DNA of 57,179 nt from Embleya sp040605455 (GTDB lineage Bacteria > Actinomycetota > Actinomycetes > Streptomycetales > Streptomycetaceae), in NCBI RefSeq assembly GCF_040605455.1, contig NZ_JBEXCV010000046.1, positions 1-57,179 on the forward strand. The letters run 5' to 3'. Positions 8,438 through 20,164 of the stretch are shown piece by piece (the stretch's first letter is position 1; each line of letters opens with the position of its first letter). The translations under genes and the position numbers were made by a program. The notes under the pieces were generated by a model. It was not told where the DNA came from. It made no database searches and was given only the letters and a program-made list of their open reading frames with translations.

Positions 8438-10906
8438 TCAGACGGTGCCCGGCGGGCCGCCGACCGTGTCGACGTGCTTGACCAGCGGCGTGCCGGAGCC
8501 GTCCCGGCGCGGGTCCAGGGCGGGCAGCTCGACCGGCCGGCCCTTGGCGTCCGAGGCTCGGGCCGGCGCCAGGCCCGCCCAGGCCAGGCGCAGCGTGGTC
8601 TCGCCCTTGAGGAAGCGTTGGCAGCGCACGCCGCCGGTGGCCCGGCCCTTGCGCGGATACTCGGCGAACGGGGTGACCTTGCAGGTGCCGTGCTCCGAGC
8701 CGAACAGCGCGTCGCCGCTGTAGGCGGCGACCGTGACCACCACCGCGTCCGCGCCCGGATCCACTGCGGTGAACGAGAGCACGGACTGCTTGGCGCCCAG
8801 CTTGACGCCGGCCATGCCGCCCGCCGGGCGACCCTGCGGCCGCACCATCGAGGCCTGGAAGCGCAACAACTGGGCGTCGTCGGTGATGAAGACCAGGTCC
8901 TCCTCGCCGGTGCGCAGCTCGACCGCGCCGACGATGAAGTCGCCCTCGCGCAGCGTGATCACTTCCAGGTCGTCCTTGTTCGCCGGATAGTCCGGCACGA
9001 CCCGCTTGACCACCCCCTGCGCGGTGCCGAGCGCGAGCCCGGGGGAGTCGGCGGCCAGGGTGGTCAGGCACACCAGTCGTTCGTGCGATTCCAACGAGGC
9101 GAACTCGGACAGCGGCGCGCCGCCGGCCAGGTTCGGCGCGGTTGCGGTCTCCGGCAACGAGGGCAGGTCGACCACGTTGATCCGGAGCAGCCGGCCGGTG
9201 CTGGTGACCGCGCCGACCTCACCGCGCACGGTGGCCGCGACCGAGGACACCACCAGGTCGTGGTTGGCCCTGCCCCCCTCGGGCGGCAGCGGGCCGCCGG
9301 TCGAGGTGCGTGCGAGCAGTCCGGTCGAGGACAACAACACCGTGCACGGCGCGTCGGTGACCTGGAGCGGGACCGCCGCGGCGGGCACGTCGGCCGACTC
9401 CAGCAGCACGGTGCGGCGCGGCGTGCCGTACTTCTTGGACACTGTGGCCAGCTCGTCCGAGACCACCTTCCGGAGCAGCTTGTCGTCCTCCAGGATCTTG
9501 GTCAGTTCGGCGATCTCGGCGCGCAGCCGCTCCTGCTCGGCCTCCAGTTCGATCCGGTCGAACCGGGTGAGTCGGCGCAGCGGGGTGTCCAGGATGTAGG
9601 ACGCCTGGATGTCGGACAGTGAGAACGTCTCCATCAGACGTTCCTTGGCCTGTGCCGAGTTGTCGCTGGAGCGGATCAGCTCGATCACGCGGTCGATGTC
9701 GATCAGCGCGACGAGCAGACCGTCGACCAGGTGCAGGCGCTCCAGGCGCTTGCGGCGGCGGAACTCGCTGCGCCGGCGGATGACCTCGAAGCGGTGGTCC
9801 ACGTAGACCTGGAGCAGTTCCTTCAGGCCCAGCGTGAGCGGCTGGCCGTCGACCAGGGCCACGTTGTTGATGCCGAAGGTCTCCTCCATCGGCGTCAGCT
9901 TGTAGAGCTGTTGGAGGATCGCCTCGGGATTGAAGCCGTTCTTGATCTCGATGACCAGACGCAGTCCGTGCGACCGGTCGGTGAGGTCCTTCAGGTCCGC
10001 GATGCCCTGGACCTTCTTGGACTGCACCAGCTCCTTGATCTTGGCGATCACCCGCTCCGGGCCGACGTTGTAGGGCAGTTCGGTGACCACGATGCCCTTG
10101 CGGCGCGCGGTGACCGACTCGACCGTCGCGGTCGCGCGGATCTTGAAGGTGCCGCGGCCCTTCTCGTACGCGTCCCGGACGCCGCCCAGGCCGACGATCC
10201 GACCGCCGGTGGGCAGGTCGGGGCCGGGCACGTGGCGCATCAGGTCTTCGAGCGTGGCGCCGGGGTGGCGGATCAGATGGCGCGCGGCGGCGACCACCTC
10301 GACCAGGTTGTGCGGCGGCATGTTGGTCGCCATGCCGACCGCGATCCCGGACGCCCCGTTGACGAGCAGGTTCGGGAACGCGGCGGGCAGGACGCCCGGT
10401 TCCTGCTCCTGGCCGTCGTAGTTGGGGCCGAAGTCGACGACGTCCTCGTCGATCGAGTCGACCATCAGCATCGCGGCCGAGGACAGCCGGGACTCGGTGT
10501 ATCGCATCGCGGCGGGCGGGTCGTCGCCGCCGAGCGAGCCGAAGTTCCCGTGGCCGTCGATCAGCGGCAGGCGCATCGAGAACGGCTGCGCCATCCGCAC
10601 GAGGGTGTCGTAGATGGGGCCGTCACCGTGCGGGTGCAGCTTGCCCATCACCTCGCCCACGACGCGGGCGCACTTGACGTACCCCCGGTCGGGACGCAGG
10701 CCCATCTCGGCGGCCTGGTACAGGATGCGGCGATGCACGGGCTTGAGCCCGTCGCGGGCGTCCGGCAGTGCCCGGGAGTAGATGACCGAGTAGGCGTACT
10801 CCAGGAAGGAGCCCTGCATCTCGTCGACGACATCGATGTCGAGGATGCGTTCCTCGAAGTCGTCCGGTGGCTGCGGACCGGAAGTTTTCGTACTACGGCG
10901 GGCCAT
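8438..10906 (-). CDS. parC: DNA topoisomerase IV subunit A
   Basis: The protein has 822 aa. The start at 10906 has AAGGAG about 11 bases upstream; a much longer frame upstream is not supported. The breakage-reunion domain carries YSVIYSRALPDARDGLKPVH and the catalytic Tyr136 in AMRYTESRLS, followed by GASGIAVGMATNMPPHN. A coiled-coil gate region and a C-terminal beta-pinwheel follow, with degenerate repeats ending GVRCQRFLKGETTLRLAW. It forms the A2B2 topoisomerase IV with ParE and cuts and passes DNA to separate daughter chromosomes. Confidence 0.9.
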   Translation of the reverse strand: MARRSTKTSGPQPPDDFEERILDIDVVDEMQGSFLEYAYSVIYSRALPDARDGLKPVHRRILYQAAEMGLRPDRGYVKCARVVGEVMGKLHPHGDGPIYDTLVRMAQPFSMRLPLIDGHGNFGSLGGDDPPAAMRYTESRLSSAAMLMVDSIDEDVVDFGPNYDGQEQEPGVLPAAFPNLLVNGASGIAVGMATNMPPHNLVEVVAAARHLIRHPGATLEDLMRHVPGPDLPTGGRIVGLGGVRDAYEKGRGTFKIRATATVESVTARRKGIVVTELPYNVGPERVIAKIKELVQSKKVQGIADLKDLTDRSHGLRLVIEIKNGFNPEAILQQLYKLTPMEETFGINNVALVDGQPLTLGLKELLQVYVDHRFEVIRRRSEFRRRKRLERLHLVDGLLVALIDIDRVIELIRSSDNSAQAKERLMETFSLSDIQASYILDTPLRRLTRFDRIELEAEQERLRAEIAELTKILEDDKLLRKVVSDELATVSKKYGTPRRTVLLESADVPAAAVPLQVTDAPCTVLLSSTGLLARTSTGGPLPPEGGRANHDLVVSSVAATVRGEVGAVTSTGRLLRINVVDLPSLPETATAPNLAGGAPLSEFASLESHERLVCLTTLAADSPGLALGTAQGVVKRVVPDYPANKDDLEVITLREGDFIVGAVELRTGEEDLVFITDDAQLLRFQASMVRPQGRPAGGMAGVKLGAKQSVLSFTAVDPGADAVVVTVAAYSGDALFGSEHGTCKVTPFAEYPRKGRATGGVRCQRFLKGETTLRLAWAGLAPARASDAKGRPVELPALDPRRDGSGTPLVKHVDTVGGPPGTV

Positions 10907-11155
10907 GCGCGGCGTTGCTCCTTTGCTTCTTCGGGCCGGCGCCGGGCCGTGTCTCCCGTGTCCGCCCGAGGGCGGCGCGGCCGGGGACGGCCCGCACGGC
11001 GTGCCCATTGTGACGCGCCGGTGCGACATGTGAGTGCATCGACCCGGGTGACACCGTGCTTGAGGGCCGTGCGAGGAGGGAAGGACAGCCCTTTGGCCCA
11101 CGGTTGTGCCGCAGGCTCCGGCCGCCGTCCGAGCAGGAAAAAGAAGGGTTTCGCG

Positions 11156-11401
11156 ATGGACGACAAGCAGATTCGCGAACGCATCACCGACATGGTCGAG
11201 CAGGAGCGTGCCCTGCGGGAACAACTTGCGCAAGGCGCCATCTCCAGTGGCGAGGAGCACAGTCGATTGACCGAGGTGGAGGCCGAACTCGACCAATGTT
11301 GGGACCTGCTGAGGCAGCGTCAGGCATTGCGCGACGCGGGCGCGGACCCGGCGAGCGCGGCCGCGCGGCCGGTGCCGGAGGTCGAGGGCTACCAGCAGTA
11401 G
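11156..11401 (+). CDS. DUF2630 family small protein
   Basis: The protein has 81 aa, is highly charged and probably alpha-helical (MDDKQIRERITDMVEQERAL ... LTEVEAELDQCWDLLRQRQA), the layout of DUF2630 proteins. AAGAAGGG precedes the ATG. The function is unknown. It is divergent from parC and codirectional with the M16 peptidase pair. Confidence 0.8.
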   Translation: MDDKQIRERITDMVEQERALREQLAQGAISSGEEHSRLTEVEAELDQCWDLLRQRQALRDAGADPASAAARPVPEVEGYQQ

Positions 11402-11531
11402 GCGGTCCGCGGGCGGGCTTCGCCCATCGCGAACACCCTCGCGAGCGGGAGTCGATCGGGCACCGCGCGTCGTTAGGGTGAGGGTGGCCGCCGTCGCGGC
11501 GGTCACCCTCCAGGAGAGGACGGATGGGCTT

Positions 11532-12863
11532 ATGGCAGGACCGGCGACTGCATCGTTGGGGTTCACCGCGACCACGCACACCCTCGGCAACGGGCTCCGC
11601 GTGGTGCTCTCGGAGGACCACGTCGACCCCGTGGCCGCCGTCTGCCTCTGGTACGACGTGGGCTCACGGCACGAACGGCCCGGGCGGACCGGGCTCGCGC
11701 ACCTCTTCGAGCACCTGATGTTCCAGGGCTCGGCCAACGTGCACGGCAACGAGCACTTCGAGTTCGTGCAGTCGGCGGGCGGTTCGCTCAACGGCACCAC
11801 GAGCTTCGAGCGGACGAACTACTTCGAGACCATGCCCGCGCATCAGCTGGAACTGGCGCTGTGGCTGGAGGCGGACCGCATGGGCGGCCTGCTCCAGGCG
11901 CTGACCGAGGAAAGCCTGGAGAACCAGCGCGACGTGGTCAAGAACGAGCGCCGCCAGCGCTACGACAACATGCCCTACGGCACCGCGTGGGAGCGCCTGG
12001 TGGCGATGGCCTACCCCGAGGGCCACCCGTACCACCACATGCCGATCGGTTCGATGGCCGACCTGGACGCCACCTCGCTCGCGGACTGCCAGGCTTTCTT
12101 CCGCACCTACTACGCGCCGAACAACGCCGTGCTGGCGATCGTTGGCGACGTGGATCCCGAGCAGACCCTGGCCTGGGTGGAGAAGTACTTCGGCACGATT
12201 CCCGCGCACGACGGCAAGCCGGTGCCCGCGGACGGCGCGCTGCCGCCGGTCCTGGGGGCGGAGCTGCGCGAGGTCGTGCGCGAGAACGTGCCTTCGCCGG
12301 CGCTGATGGCCGCCTACCGGATGCCGGCCGACGGCACCCGGGGCGCGGACGCCGCGGAGATCGCGCTGACCATCCTGGGCGAGGGGGAGAGCTCGCGGCT
12401 GAACACCCGCCTGGTGCGGCACGACGAACTCGCGCTCTACGCGGGGGTCGGCCTGATGCGCCAGGCCGGGACCGCGTCGGTGGGCATGCTGGACGTGAAG
12501 GCGTCCGGGTCGGGGGCGGTGGCGGCGATCGACGCGGCGTTGGCCGAGGAGTTCACCCGGTTCGCCGCCGAGGGGCCGACCCCGGCCGAACTCGAGCGCG
12601 CACAGGCCCAGTTGGAGCGTGCCTACCTGGACACGATGGCCACGGTGGGCAGCCGGGCCGACGAACTGTGCCGCTACGCGACGCTGTTCGGTGACGCGAA
12701 CCTGGCATTCACCGCGTTGGAGCGGCTGCTGGACATCACCGCCGAGGAGGTGCGGGCGGTCGCCGCCGAACGCCTGGTACCGGAGAACCGTGCGGTGCTG
12801 GTGTACGAACCGACGGACGAGCCGACCGACGACGCGCACGAGAACGAGGAGCAGGTCGCGTGA
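11532..12863 (+). CDS. M16 family zinc metallopeptidase (active subunit)
   Basis: The protein has 443 aa. The inverted zinc motif HxxEH is present as H57-LFE-H61 with E60 as general base, and a downstream Glu (about E139, in VVKNERRQR) probably completes the site. GGAGAGGA lies about 12 bases before the chosen ATG. The gene overlaps the next one by 4 bases (GTGA), and the two proteins probably form an active/inactive heterodimer as in other bacterial M16B pairs. It would degrade oligopeptides. The N-terminus has no clear signal peptide. Confidence 0.88.
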   Translation: MAGPATASLGFTATTHTLGNGLRVVLSEDHVDPVAAVCLWYDVGSRHERPGRTGLAHLFEHLMFQGSANVHGNEHFEFVQSAGGSLNGTTSFERTNYFETMPAHQLELALWLEADRMGGLLQALTEESLENQRDVVKNERRQRYDNMPYGTAWERLVAMAYPEGHPYHHMPIGSMADLDATSLADCQAFFRTYYAPNNAVLAIVGDVDPEQTLAWVEKYFGTIPAHDGKPVPADGALPPVLGAELREVVRENVPSPALMAAYRMPADGTRGADAAEIALTILGEGESSRLNTRLVRHDELALYAGVGLMRQAGTASVGMLDVKASGSGAVAAIDAALAEEFTRFAAEGPTPAELERAQAQLERAYLDTMATVGSRADELCRYATLFGDANLAFTALERLLDITAEEVRAVAAERLVPENRAVLVYEPTDEPTDDAHENEEQVA

Positions 12864-14224
12864 CCCAGACCGGCGAGATGGTGTTCCACCCGCGCCCCGG
12901 CGCGGGCCCGGCCCGTGAGTGGACCTTCCCCGCGCCCGAGCGCTTCGTGCTCGGCAACGGCCTCGCGGTCCTGCGCGTGGACCGGCCCGGCCAGAAGGTG
13001 GTGGCGGTCGAGTTGGTGCTCGACTCGCCGCTGGCCGCCGAGCCGGCCGAGTGCGAGGGCGTGGCGACGATCATGGCGCGCGCGTTCACCGAGGGCACCG
13101 ACCGGATGGGCGCCGAGGAGTTCGCCGCCGAGTTGGAGCGCTGCGGGGCGACGATCGACACCGACGCCGACCACCCGGGCGTGCGGGTCGCGCTCGATGT
13201 GCCGGCCTCGCGCCTGGAGCGGGCGCTGGGGCTGCTTGCCGACGCGGTACGGGCACCGGCCTTCCCCGCGGCCGAGGTGGACCGGCTGGTGCGCCAGCGA
13301 CTGGACGAGATCGTGCACGAGTTGGCGAGTCCGCCGCGGCGCGCCGCGCTCGCGCTCAGCGGCACCCTGTTCGACGCCTCGATGCGGCTGTCCCGGCCGC
13401 GGGCCGGCTCGGCGGAGAGCGTCGCGCGGGTGAACCGCGCGGCCGTGTGGGACTTCTTCACCGCGCATGTGCGCCCGCAGACCGCCACCCTGGTCGTGGT
13501 CGGCGACTTCGCCGGCGTGGACGTCACCGACGTGCTGGAGCGCACGATCGGCACCTGGAGCGCACAGACCGCCGAGCCCTCGCGGTCCGCTCCGGTGCTC
13601 GCCGACGACCACGCCCGCGTACTGATCGTGCATCGACCGGGCAGCGTGCAGACGCAGCTGCTGGTCGGGCGGGTCGGGCCGGGCCGCGAGGACGCCTCGT
13701 GGCCGGCCCTGACGATCGGCACGTACTGCCTGGGCGGCACGCTCACCTCGCGGCTGGACCGGGTGCTGCGCGAGGAGAAGGGCTACACCTACGGCGTGCG
13801 CGCGGCGAACCAGTCGCTACAGGAGGGCTCGCTGCTGGCGATCCAGGGTTCGGTGGAGACCGACGTCACCGGGCCGGCCGTCGCGGACCTGGTCGCGGTG
13901 CTGCGCACGCTGGCCGCCGAGGGCCTGGTGGACGCCGAGCGGGACGCGGCGGTGCAGAGCATCGTGGGCGTCGCCCCGCTCAAGTACGTGACGCCGCGCG
14001 CGGTGTGCGACTCGCTGGCCGATATGGCCGCCGAGCGGCAGCCGGACGGCTACCTGCCGCAGCTCTACCTGCGGTTGGCCGAGGTCGCGACCAAGGACGC
14101 CGCCGAGGCGGTGTCCGCCGGATTCGATCCCGAGCACCTCGTGGTGGTGCTGGTGGGCGACGCGGACAAGATTCGCGAACCGCTCGAAGCCCTCCGGCTC
14201 GGGCCGGTCACGGTCGTCGAATAG
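12860..14224 (+). CDS. M16 family peptidase homologue lacking the zinc motif (partner subunit)
   Basis: The protein has 454 aa from a GTG start overlapping the upstream stop. The M16 fold is recognisable (FVLGNGLAVLRVDRPGQKVV, TLVVVGDFAGVDV, LREEKGYTYGVRAANQS), but the position of HxxEH reads ECEGVATIMARAF, so catalytic residues are absent. It should be the non-catalytic partner that shapes the substrate chamber, and carries the R/Y pair (EKGYTYG) typical of that role. Confidence 0.87.
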   Translation: MTQTGEMVFHPRPGAGPAREWTFPAPERFVLGNGLAVLRVDRPGQKVVAVELVLDSPLAAEPAECEGVATIMARAFTEGTDRMGAEEFAAELERCGATIDTDADHPGVRVALDVPASRLERALGLLADAVRAPAFPAAEVDRLVRQRLDEIVHELASPPRRAALALSGTLFDASMRLSRPRAGSAESVARVNRAAVWDFFTAHVRPQTATLVVVGDFAGVDVTDVLERTIGTWSAQTAEPSRSAPVLADDHARVLIVHRPGSVQTQLLVGRVGPGREDASWPALTIGTYCLGGTLTSRLDRVLREEKGYTYGVRAANQSLQEGSLLAIQGSVETDVTGPAVADLVAVLRTLAAEGLVDAERDAAVQSIVGVAPLKYVTPRAVCDSLADMAAERQPDGYLPQLYLRLAEVATKDAAEAVSAGFDPEHLVVVLVGDADKIREPLEALRLGPVTVVE

Positions 14225-14233
14225 TCGCGATCC

Positions 14234-14268
14234 GGCGGTGGGCGGACGACAACGGTCGGCCCACCGCC
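14234..14268 (+). terminator. Possible terminator after the M16 pair
   Basis: A perfect 10-bp stem (GGCGGTGGGC / GCCCACCGCC) with a 15-base loop starts 10 bases after the stop. There is no T-run. Confidence 0.5.
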
Positions 14269-14302
14269 AACCGCCGTCTCATGGGGCACTTACGGTAGAC
14301 CC

Positions 14303-16771
14303 ATGACTCAGCCGTTGCCGGGCGCCGGGCCCGGAGAGACGACAGCCATCCCGCCGTTCGACAGACCCGACGGGAAAGCAAGCGAACCCGGCGTGCCCCT
14401 TGGCGTCGGGCTGACCGCCGCGGACGTCGCGGAACGGGTCGCACGAGGGGACGTCAACGACGTTCCCGTGCGGTCGAGCCGCTCGACGGCCGAGATCGTC
14501 AAGGCGAACGTCTTCACCCGGTTCAACGCCGTCATCGGCGTGCTCTGGCTGATCATCCTGTCCGTAGGGTCGGTCAAGGACGGCCTGTTCGGCTTCGTGA
14601 TCATCGCCAACACCGGGATCGGCATCATCCAGGAGATGCGCGCCAAGCGCACCCTGGACCGGCTGGCGGTGATCGGCGAGTCCAGGCCGGTGGTGCGCCG
14701 GGACGGGCAGGCCGTGGCGCTGTCCCCCTCGGACCTCGTGCTCGACGACGTGATCGAACTGGGCGCGGGCGACAAGGCCGCCGTGGACGGCGTGGTCGTC
14801 GAGGCGGACAACCTGGAGATCGACGAGTCGCTGCTCACCGGCGAGGCCGACCCGGTGATCAAGCGCCCGGGAGACCCGGTGATGTCCGGCAGCTTCGTGG
14901 TGGCCGGCAACGGCGCGTTCACCGCGACCCGGGTGGGTCGCGAGGCGTACGCGGCGCAGCTGATGGAGGAAGCCAGCAAGTTCACCCTGGTGGCCTCCGA
15001 ACTGCGCAACGGCATCAGCACGATCCTCAAGTACGTCACCTGGATCCTGTTCCCGGCCTCGGTCGCGCTGATCATCAGCCAGTACCGGCTGGAGGACACC
15101 ACCTGGCGCGAGGCCGTGACCCGGATGATCGCGGGCATCGTGCCGATGGTTCCCGAGGGTCTGGTGCTGCTCACCTCGCTGGCCTTCGCGGTCGGCGTGG
15201 TGCGGCTGGGCCGCAAGCAGTGCCTGGTCCAGGAACTGCCCGCGATCGAGGGCCTGGCCCGGGTCGACGTGGTCTGCCTGGACAAGACCGGCACGCTCAC
15301 CGAGGGCGGCATGAACGTCGCCGAGATTCGCGAGCAGACCGAGGGCCTGCCGGTGCGCGCCGCGCTCGGTGCGCTCGGCACCACCGAGCCCCGGCCGAAT
15401 GCGAGCCTGGCCGCGATCATCGACGAGTGCCCGGCGCAGACCGGCTGGACGTCGGTGGAGAGCGTGCCGTTCTCCTCCGCCCGCAAGTACAGCGGTGCGA
15501 CGTTCGAGGTGTCCGGCAACCGCGCCACGTGGCTGATCGGTGCCCCCGAGGTGCTGGTGAGCACACAGGCGCACGGCGACCTGCTCGCCGACGCCGAACG
15601 GCTGGGCGCACAGGGCCTGCGGGTGCTGATGCTGGTGCGCACCGACGCCTCACTCGCGGACACCGTCGACGCGCTCGTCGGCGGCCCGGACGGCGCCGAC
15701 GTGACGCCCGCCGCGCTGGTGGTGCTGGAGCAGCGGCTGCGGCACGACGCGGGCGCGACGTTGGACTACTTCGCCGACCAGGGCGTGGCGGCCAAGGTGA
15801 TCTCCGGCGACAACGCGATCTCGGTCGGCGCGGTGGCCGCCAAGCTCGGCATCAAGGGCGCCGAGCACCCGGTGGACGCCCGCACGTTGCCCACCGACCA
15901 GAACGAGCTCGCGGACGTGTTGGAGGCCAATACGGTCTTCGGTCGGGTCACCCCGCAGCAGAAGCGGGACATGGTCGCCGCCCTTCAGTCGCGCGGCCAC
16001 AACGTGGCGATGACCGGCGACGGCGTCAACGACGTGCTCGCGCTCAAGGACGCCGACATCGGCGTGTCGATGGGCTCGGGCAGCGAGGCCACCAAGGGCG
16101 TCGCGCAGATCGTGCTCCTGGACAACAGCTTCGCCACGCTGCCGTCGGTGGTCGGCGAGGGCCGCCGGGTGATCGGCAACATCGAGCGGGTCTCCAACCT
16201 GTTCCTGACCAAGACCGCCTACTCGGTGCTCCTGGCCATCCTGGTCGTGATCGCCAACGTGCCGTACCCGTTCCTGCCCCGGCACCTGACGCTGCTGGCC
16301 TGGTTCACCATCGGCACGCCGGCGTTCTTCCTGGCGCTGGCACCGAACAAGGAACGGGCCCGCGCCGGCTTCGTCAAGCGGGTGCTGCGCTACTCGGGCC
16401 CCTCCGGCGTGATCGCCGGTGTGGCGACCTTCACCGCGTACCTGCTGGCCCGTTCGCACTACGGCGCGACGGACGCCACGCGTACGGCCGAGACGTCGAT
16501 CGCGACGCTCACGCTGTTCCTGGTCGGCCTGTGGGTGCTGGCGATCATCGCCCGCCCGTACACGTGGTGGCGGATAGCCCTGGTGCTGGTGATGGGGGCC
16601 GGGTTCGCCACGGTGCTCACGGTGCCCTGGCTCCAGGACTTCTTCGAGCTCAAGCTGGTCGGTACGCGGATGCCGTGGACCGCGGTCGGCCTCGCGGTCG
16701 CTGCCGGGGTCCTGCTGGAGGTCGTCGCCTATTGGAACAAGCGGCGCTTGGCGAGCGAGGTCGCGGCCTAG
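14303..16771 (+). CDS. HAD-type P-type ATPase (cation transporting)
   Basis: The protein has 822 aa. The phosphorylated aspartate is D327 in CLDKTGTLTEGG. The actuator motif LLTGEADPV, the hinge MTGDGVNDVLALKDADIG and the TM4 ion-binding motif MVPEGLVLL (P284-E285-G286) are all visible. Membrane helices cluster before residue 100, at about 235-310 and after 620. PEGL in TM4 is the P2-type pattern seen in Ca2+/Mg2+ pumps, so a divalent cation is likely but not proven. There is no N-terminal heavy-metal domain. Confidence 0.85.
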   Translation: MTQPLPGAGPGETTAIPPFDRPDGKASEPGVPLGVGLTAADVAERVARGDVNDVPVRSSRSTAEIVKANVFTRFNAVIGVLWLIILSVGSVKDGLFGFVIIANTGIGIIQEMRAKRTLDRLAVIGESRPVVRRDGQAVALSPSDLVLDDVIELGAGDKAAVDGVVVEADNLEIDESLLTGEADPVIKRPGDPVMSGSFVVAGNGAFTATRVGREAYAAQLMEEASKFTLVASELRNGISTILKYVTWILFPASVALIISQYRLEDTTWREAVTRMIAGIVPMVPEGLVLLTSLAFAVGVVRLGRKQCLVQELPAIEGLARVDVVCLDKTGTLTEGGMNVAEIREQTEGLPVRAALGALGTTEPRPNASLAAIIDECPAQTGWTSVESVPFSSARKYSGATFEVSGNRATWLIGAPEVLVSTQAHGDLLADAERLGAQGLRVLMLVRTDASLADTVDALVGGPDGADVTPAALVVLEQRLRHDAGATLDYFADQGVAAKVISGDNAISVGAVAAKLGIKGAEHPVDARTLPTDQNELADVLEANTVFGRVTPQQKRDMVAALQSRGHNVAMTGDGVNDVLALKDADIGVSMGSGSEATKGVAQIVLLDNSFATLPSVVGEGRRVIGNIERVSNLFLTKTAYSVLLAILVVIANVPYPFLPRHLTLLAWFTIGTPAFFLALAPNKERARAGFVKRVLRYSGPSGVIAGVATFTAYLLARSHYGATDATRTAETSIATLTLFLVGLWVLAIIARPYTWWRIALVLVMGAGFATVLTVPWLQDFFELKLVGTRMPWTAVGLAVAAGVLLEVVAYWNKRRLASEVAA

Positions 16772-16905
16772 CGCCTGTGCGTTGGCGTTCGCGCCTGGCT
16801 CGGGAGGTTGTACCCACCCGCTCCACCCGTTGCGTCCGCTGCGGATGTTGCGGTTCGACCACGTCGGGGAGGCTGCTTGGCCTCGCAGCCCGGCGTGGTC
16901 GGCTC

Positions 16906-17316
16906 CTACTTGCCGGCTCGGTGCCGTTCCGCGAGGGCCAGGCCCACGCCGATCAGTGCCGAGCCTCCGGCCAGGCCGGCGATGAAGGCTCGGCGGCCGC
17001 GGGGGAGTTGCCCGCGGTGCCCGTACGTGATGAGCGTGTCGCCGACGTCGGCCGCCGAGGCCGCCAGCGCCCAGGTGCGGATCGGCTCTCCTCGGGCGGC
17101 CGCGAACATCGCACCGGCGCCGAGCGCGAGGTCGCGTCCGCCGAGCGCGCGGGCGAACACGAGGGCTCCGGTGCGATCCGCGTCGTCGCCGATCCACGGT
17201 CGGGAGACCCGCGGCGGGTCGAGCAGCGCGACCACGCCCAGGGCGGCCCGGGCACCGCCCCAGCCGATGGTGGCTTTGCGAATGAGGCCCTCGACATCAC
17301 GCAGCGTGTTTGTCAC
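16906..17316 (-). CDS. Hypothetical small membrane-associated protein
   Basis: The protein has about 136 aa from GTG at 17316; GTG at 17334-17336 is an alternative start. Hydrophobic stretches are near GGARAALGVVALL, ALALGAGAMFAAA and FIAGLAGGSALIGVGLALA. I do not recognise the family with certainty (it recalls DUF4267-like proteins). It sits convergent with the P-type ATPase and divergent from the lipoprotein gene. Confidence 0.55.
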   Translation of the reverse strand: MTNTLRDVEGLIRKATIGWGGARAALGVVALLDPPRVSRPWIGDDADRTGALVFARALGGRDLALGAGAMFAAARGEPIRTWALAASAADVGDTLITYGHRGQLPRGRRAFIAGLAGGSALIGVGLALAERHRAGK

Positions 17317-17490
17317 ATCCGCCACGGTATCGCTCACAAGGCACTTCAGCGGTCGTCGATTTCGTGCATTAGCCTCGCTCTGCCGCACACACGCATCGGC
17401 GACATTGCGGGATCGGCGCCATCGTGACGATCCGTCACGCATCCAGGGGGGTGGCGGCGGCCGATCGCGCCACGGGGATGGAGAACCACG

Positions 17491-18168
17491 TTGTACCTGC
17501 GCAAGCCTGCCGTTCCGGGACTGTTGATCGCCGCCTTTGTCATCGCGCTCTCCAGCGGATGCGGCCTGGTCGACAAGGTCAAGGGCGACGACGACAAGAA
17601 GAAGGCCACGACCGCGCCCCAGGCGGGCGGCGGTTCCACCGGTGGCGCGAGCGGCGCCCCGGCCACGCAGCCCGGCGGGGGCAAGGGCACCACGCCCGCC
17701 ACGGCGCCGGCCACCGGCAAGCCGGGCGGCACGGGCGACCTCAACCCCAAGGAGTTCTGCAACCTGCTCACGCCCGCCGAACTCAAGGGCGTACTGGGCA
17801 GCGAGGTCACCCGCACCAAGAACGACGACTCGCTGCGCACCTGCCGCTACTACGGGCCGGGCGACTCGCCGGTGGTGACCCTCCAGTACTTCACCCGCAG
17901 CAGCAAGCTCGGCGACACGCCGGAGAGCGTCGTGGCCAAGAACGACATGTCGAAGTACGGCAAGCCGATCACCGACCTCGGTGCGTTCCCCACGCTGTAC
18001 GTGCCGGGTAACGGCAGCTACCCGGCGCCCAGCGTGCCCGAGGTCTACTTCGCCAAGGCGCACGGCGACCTGATCGTCGACATGCACGTGAGCCTGGCAC
18101 CCGCCGCGAAGGACCTGCCGCGCGCGCAGCACATCGCGATCGCCAAGCTGATCGCCGACAAGATCTGA
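17491..18168 (+). CDS. Lipoprotein with DUF3558-like domain
   Basis: The protein has 225 aa from a TTG start with GGAG about 11 bases upstream. It has a hydrophobic signal and lipobox LSSGC, with the acylated Cys at residue 24. A Gly/Thr/Pro-rich linker (about residues 40-85) leads to a globular part beginning LNPKEFCNLLTPAELKGVLG with conserved cysteines (FCNLL, RTCRYYG). Such proteins are anchored outside the membrane; the role is unknown. Confidence 0.8.
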   Translation: MYLRKPAVPGLLIAAFVIALSSGCGLVDKVKGDDDKKKATTAPQAGGGSTGGASGAPATQPGGGKGTTPATAPATGKPGGTGDLNPKEFCNLLTPAELKGVLGSEVTRTKNDDSLRTCRYYGPGDSPVVTLQYFTRSSKLGDTPESVVAKNDMSKYGKPITDLGAFPTLYVPGNGSYPAPSVPEVYFAKAHGDLIVDMHVSLAPAAKDLPRAQHIAIAKLIADKI

Positions 18169-18175
18169 TCCGCCG

Positions 18176-18209
18176 CCCGGGGCCGGGCCGATGTCGGCTC
18201 GGCCCCGGG
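18176..18209. terminator. Bidirectional terminator between lipoprotein and acyl-CoA synthetase genes
   Basis: Arms CCCGGGGCCG (18176-18185) and CGGCCCCGGG (18200-18209) form a perfect 10-bp stem between convergent genes. Confidence 0.65.
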
Positions 18210-18216
18210 TCCGCGG

Positions 18217-19956
<1,740 letters not shown>

Positions 19957-20164
19957 CGCCGAATACCTCCGTCTGTCGTGCGGATCGCCGTACCGCAGCA
20001 TCGCGTCGTCGGTACAGGAACGCACCCTCGCATCACCCGTTCGAGCGGTCAACGACCGGGCACGGGCCCCTCGCATTGACCGTCGCGGCGCCGGGCCGCA
20101 AGACTCCCGGAGACACCGCAAAAAGCACACAAAGTTGATCTTGATCCGACATTCGGGGCCGTAA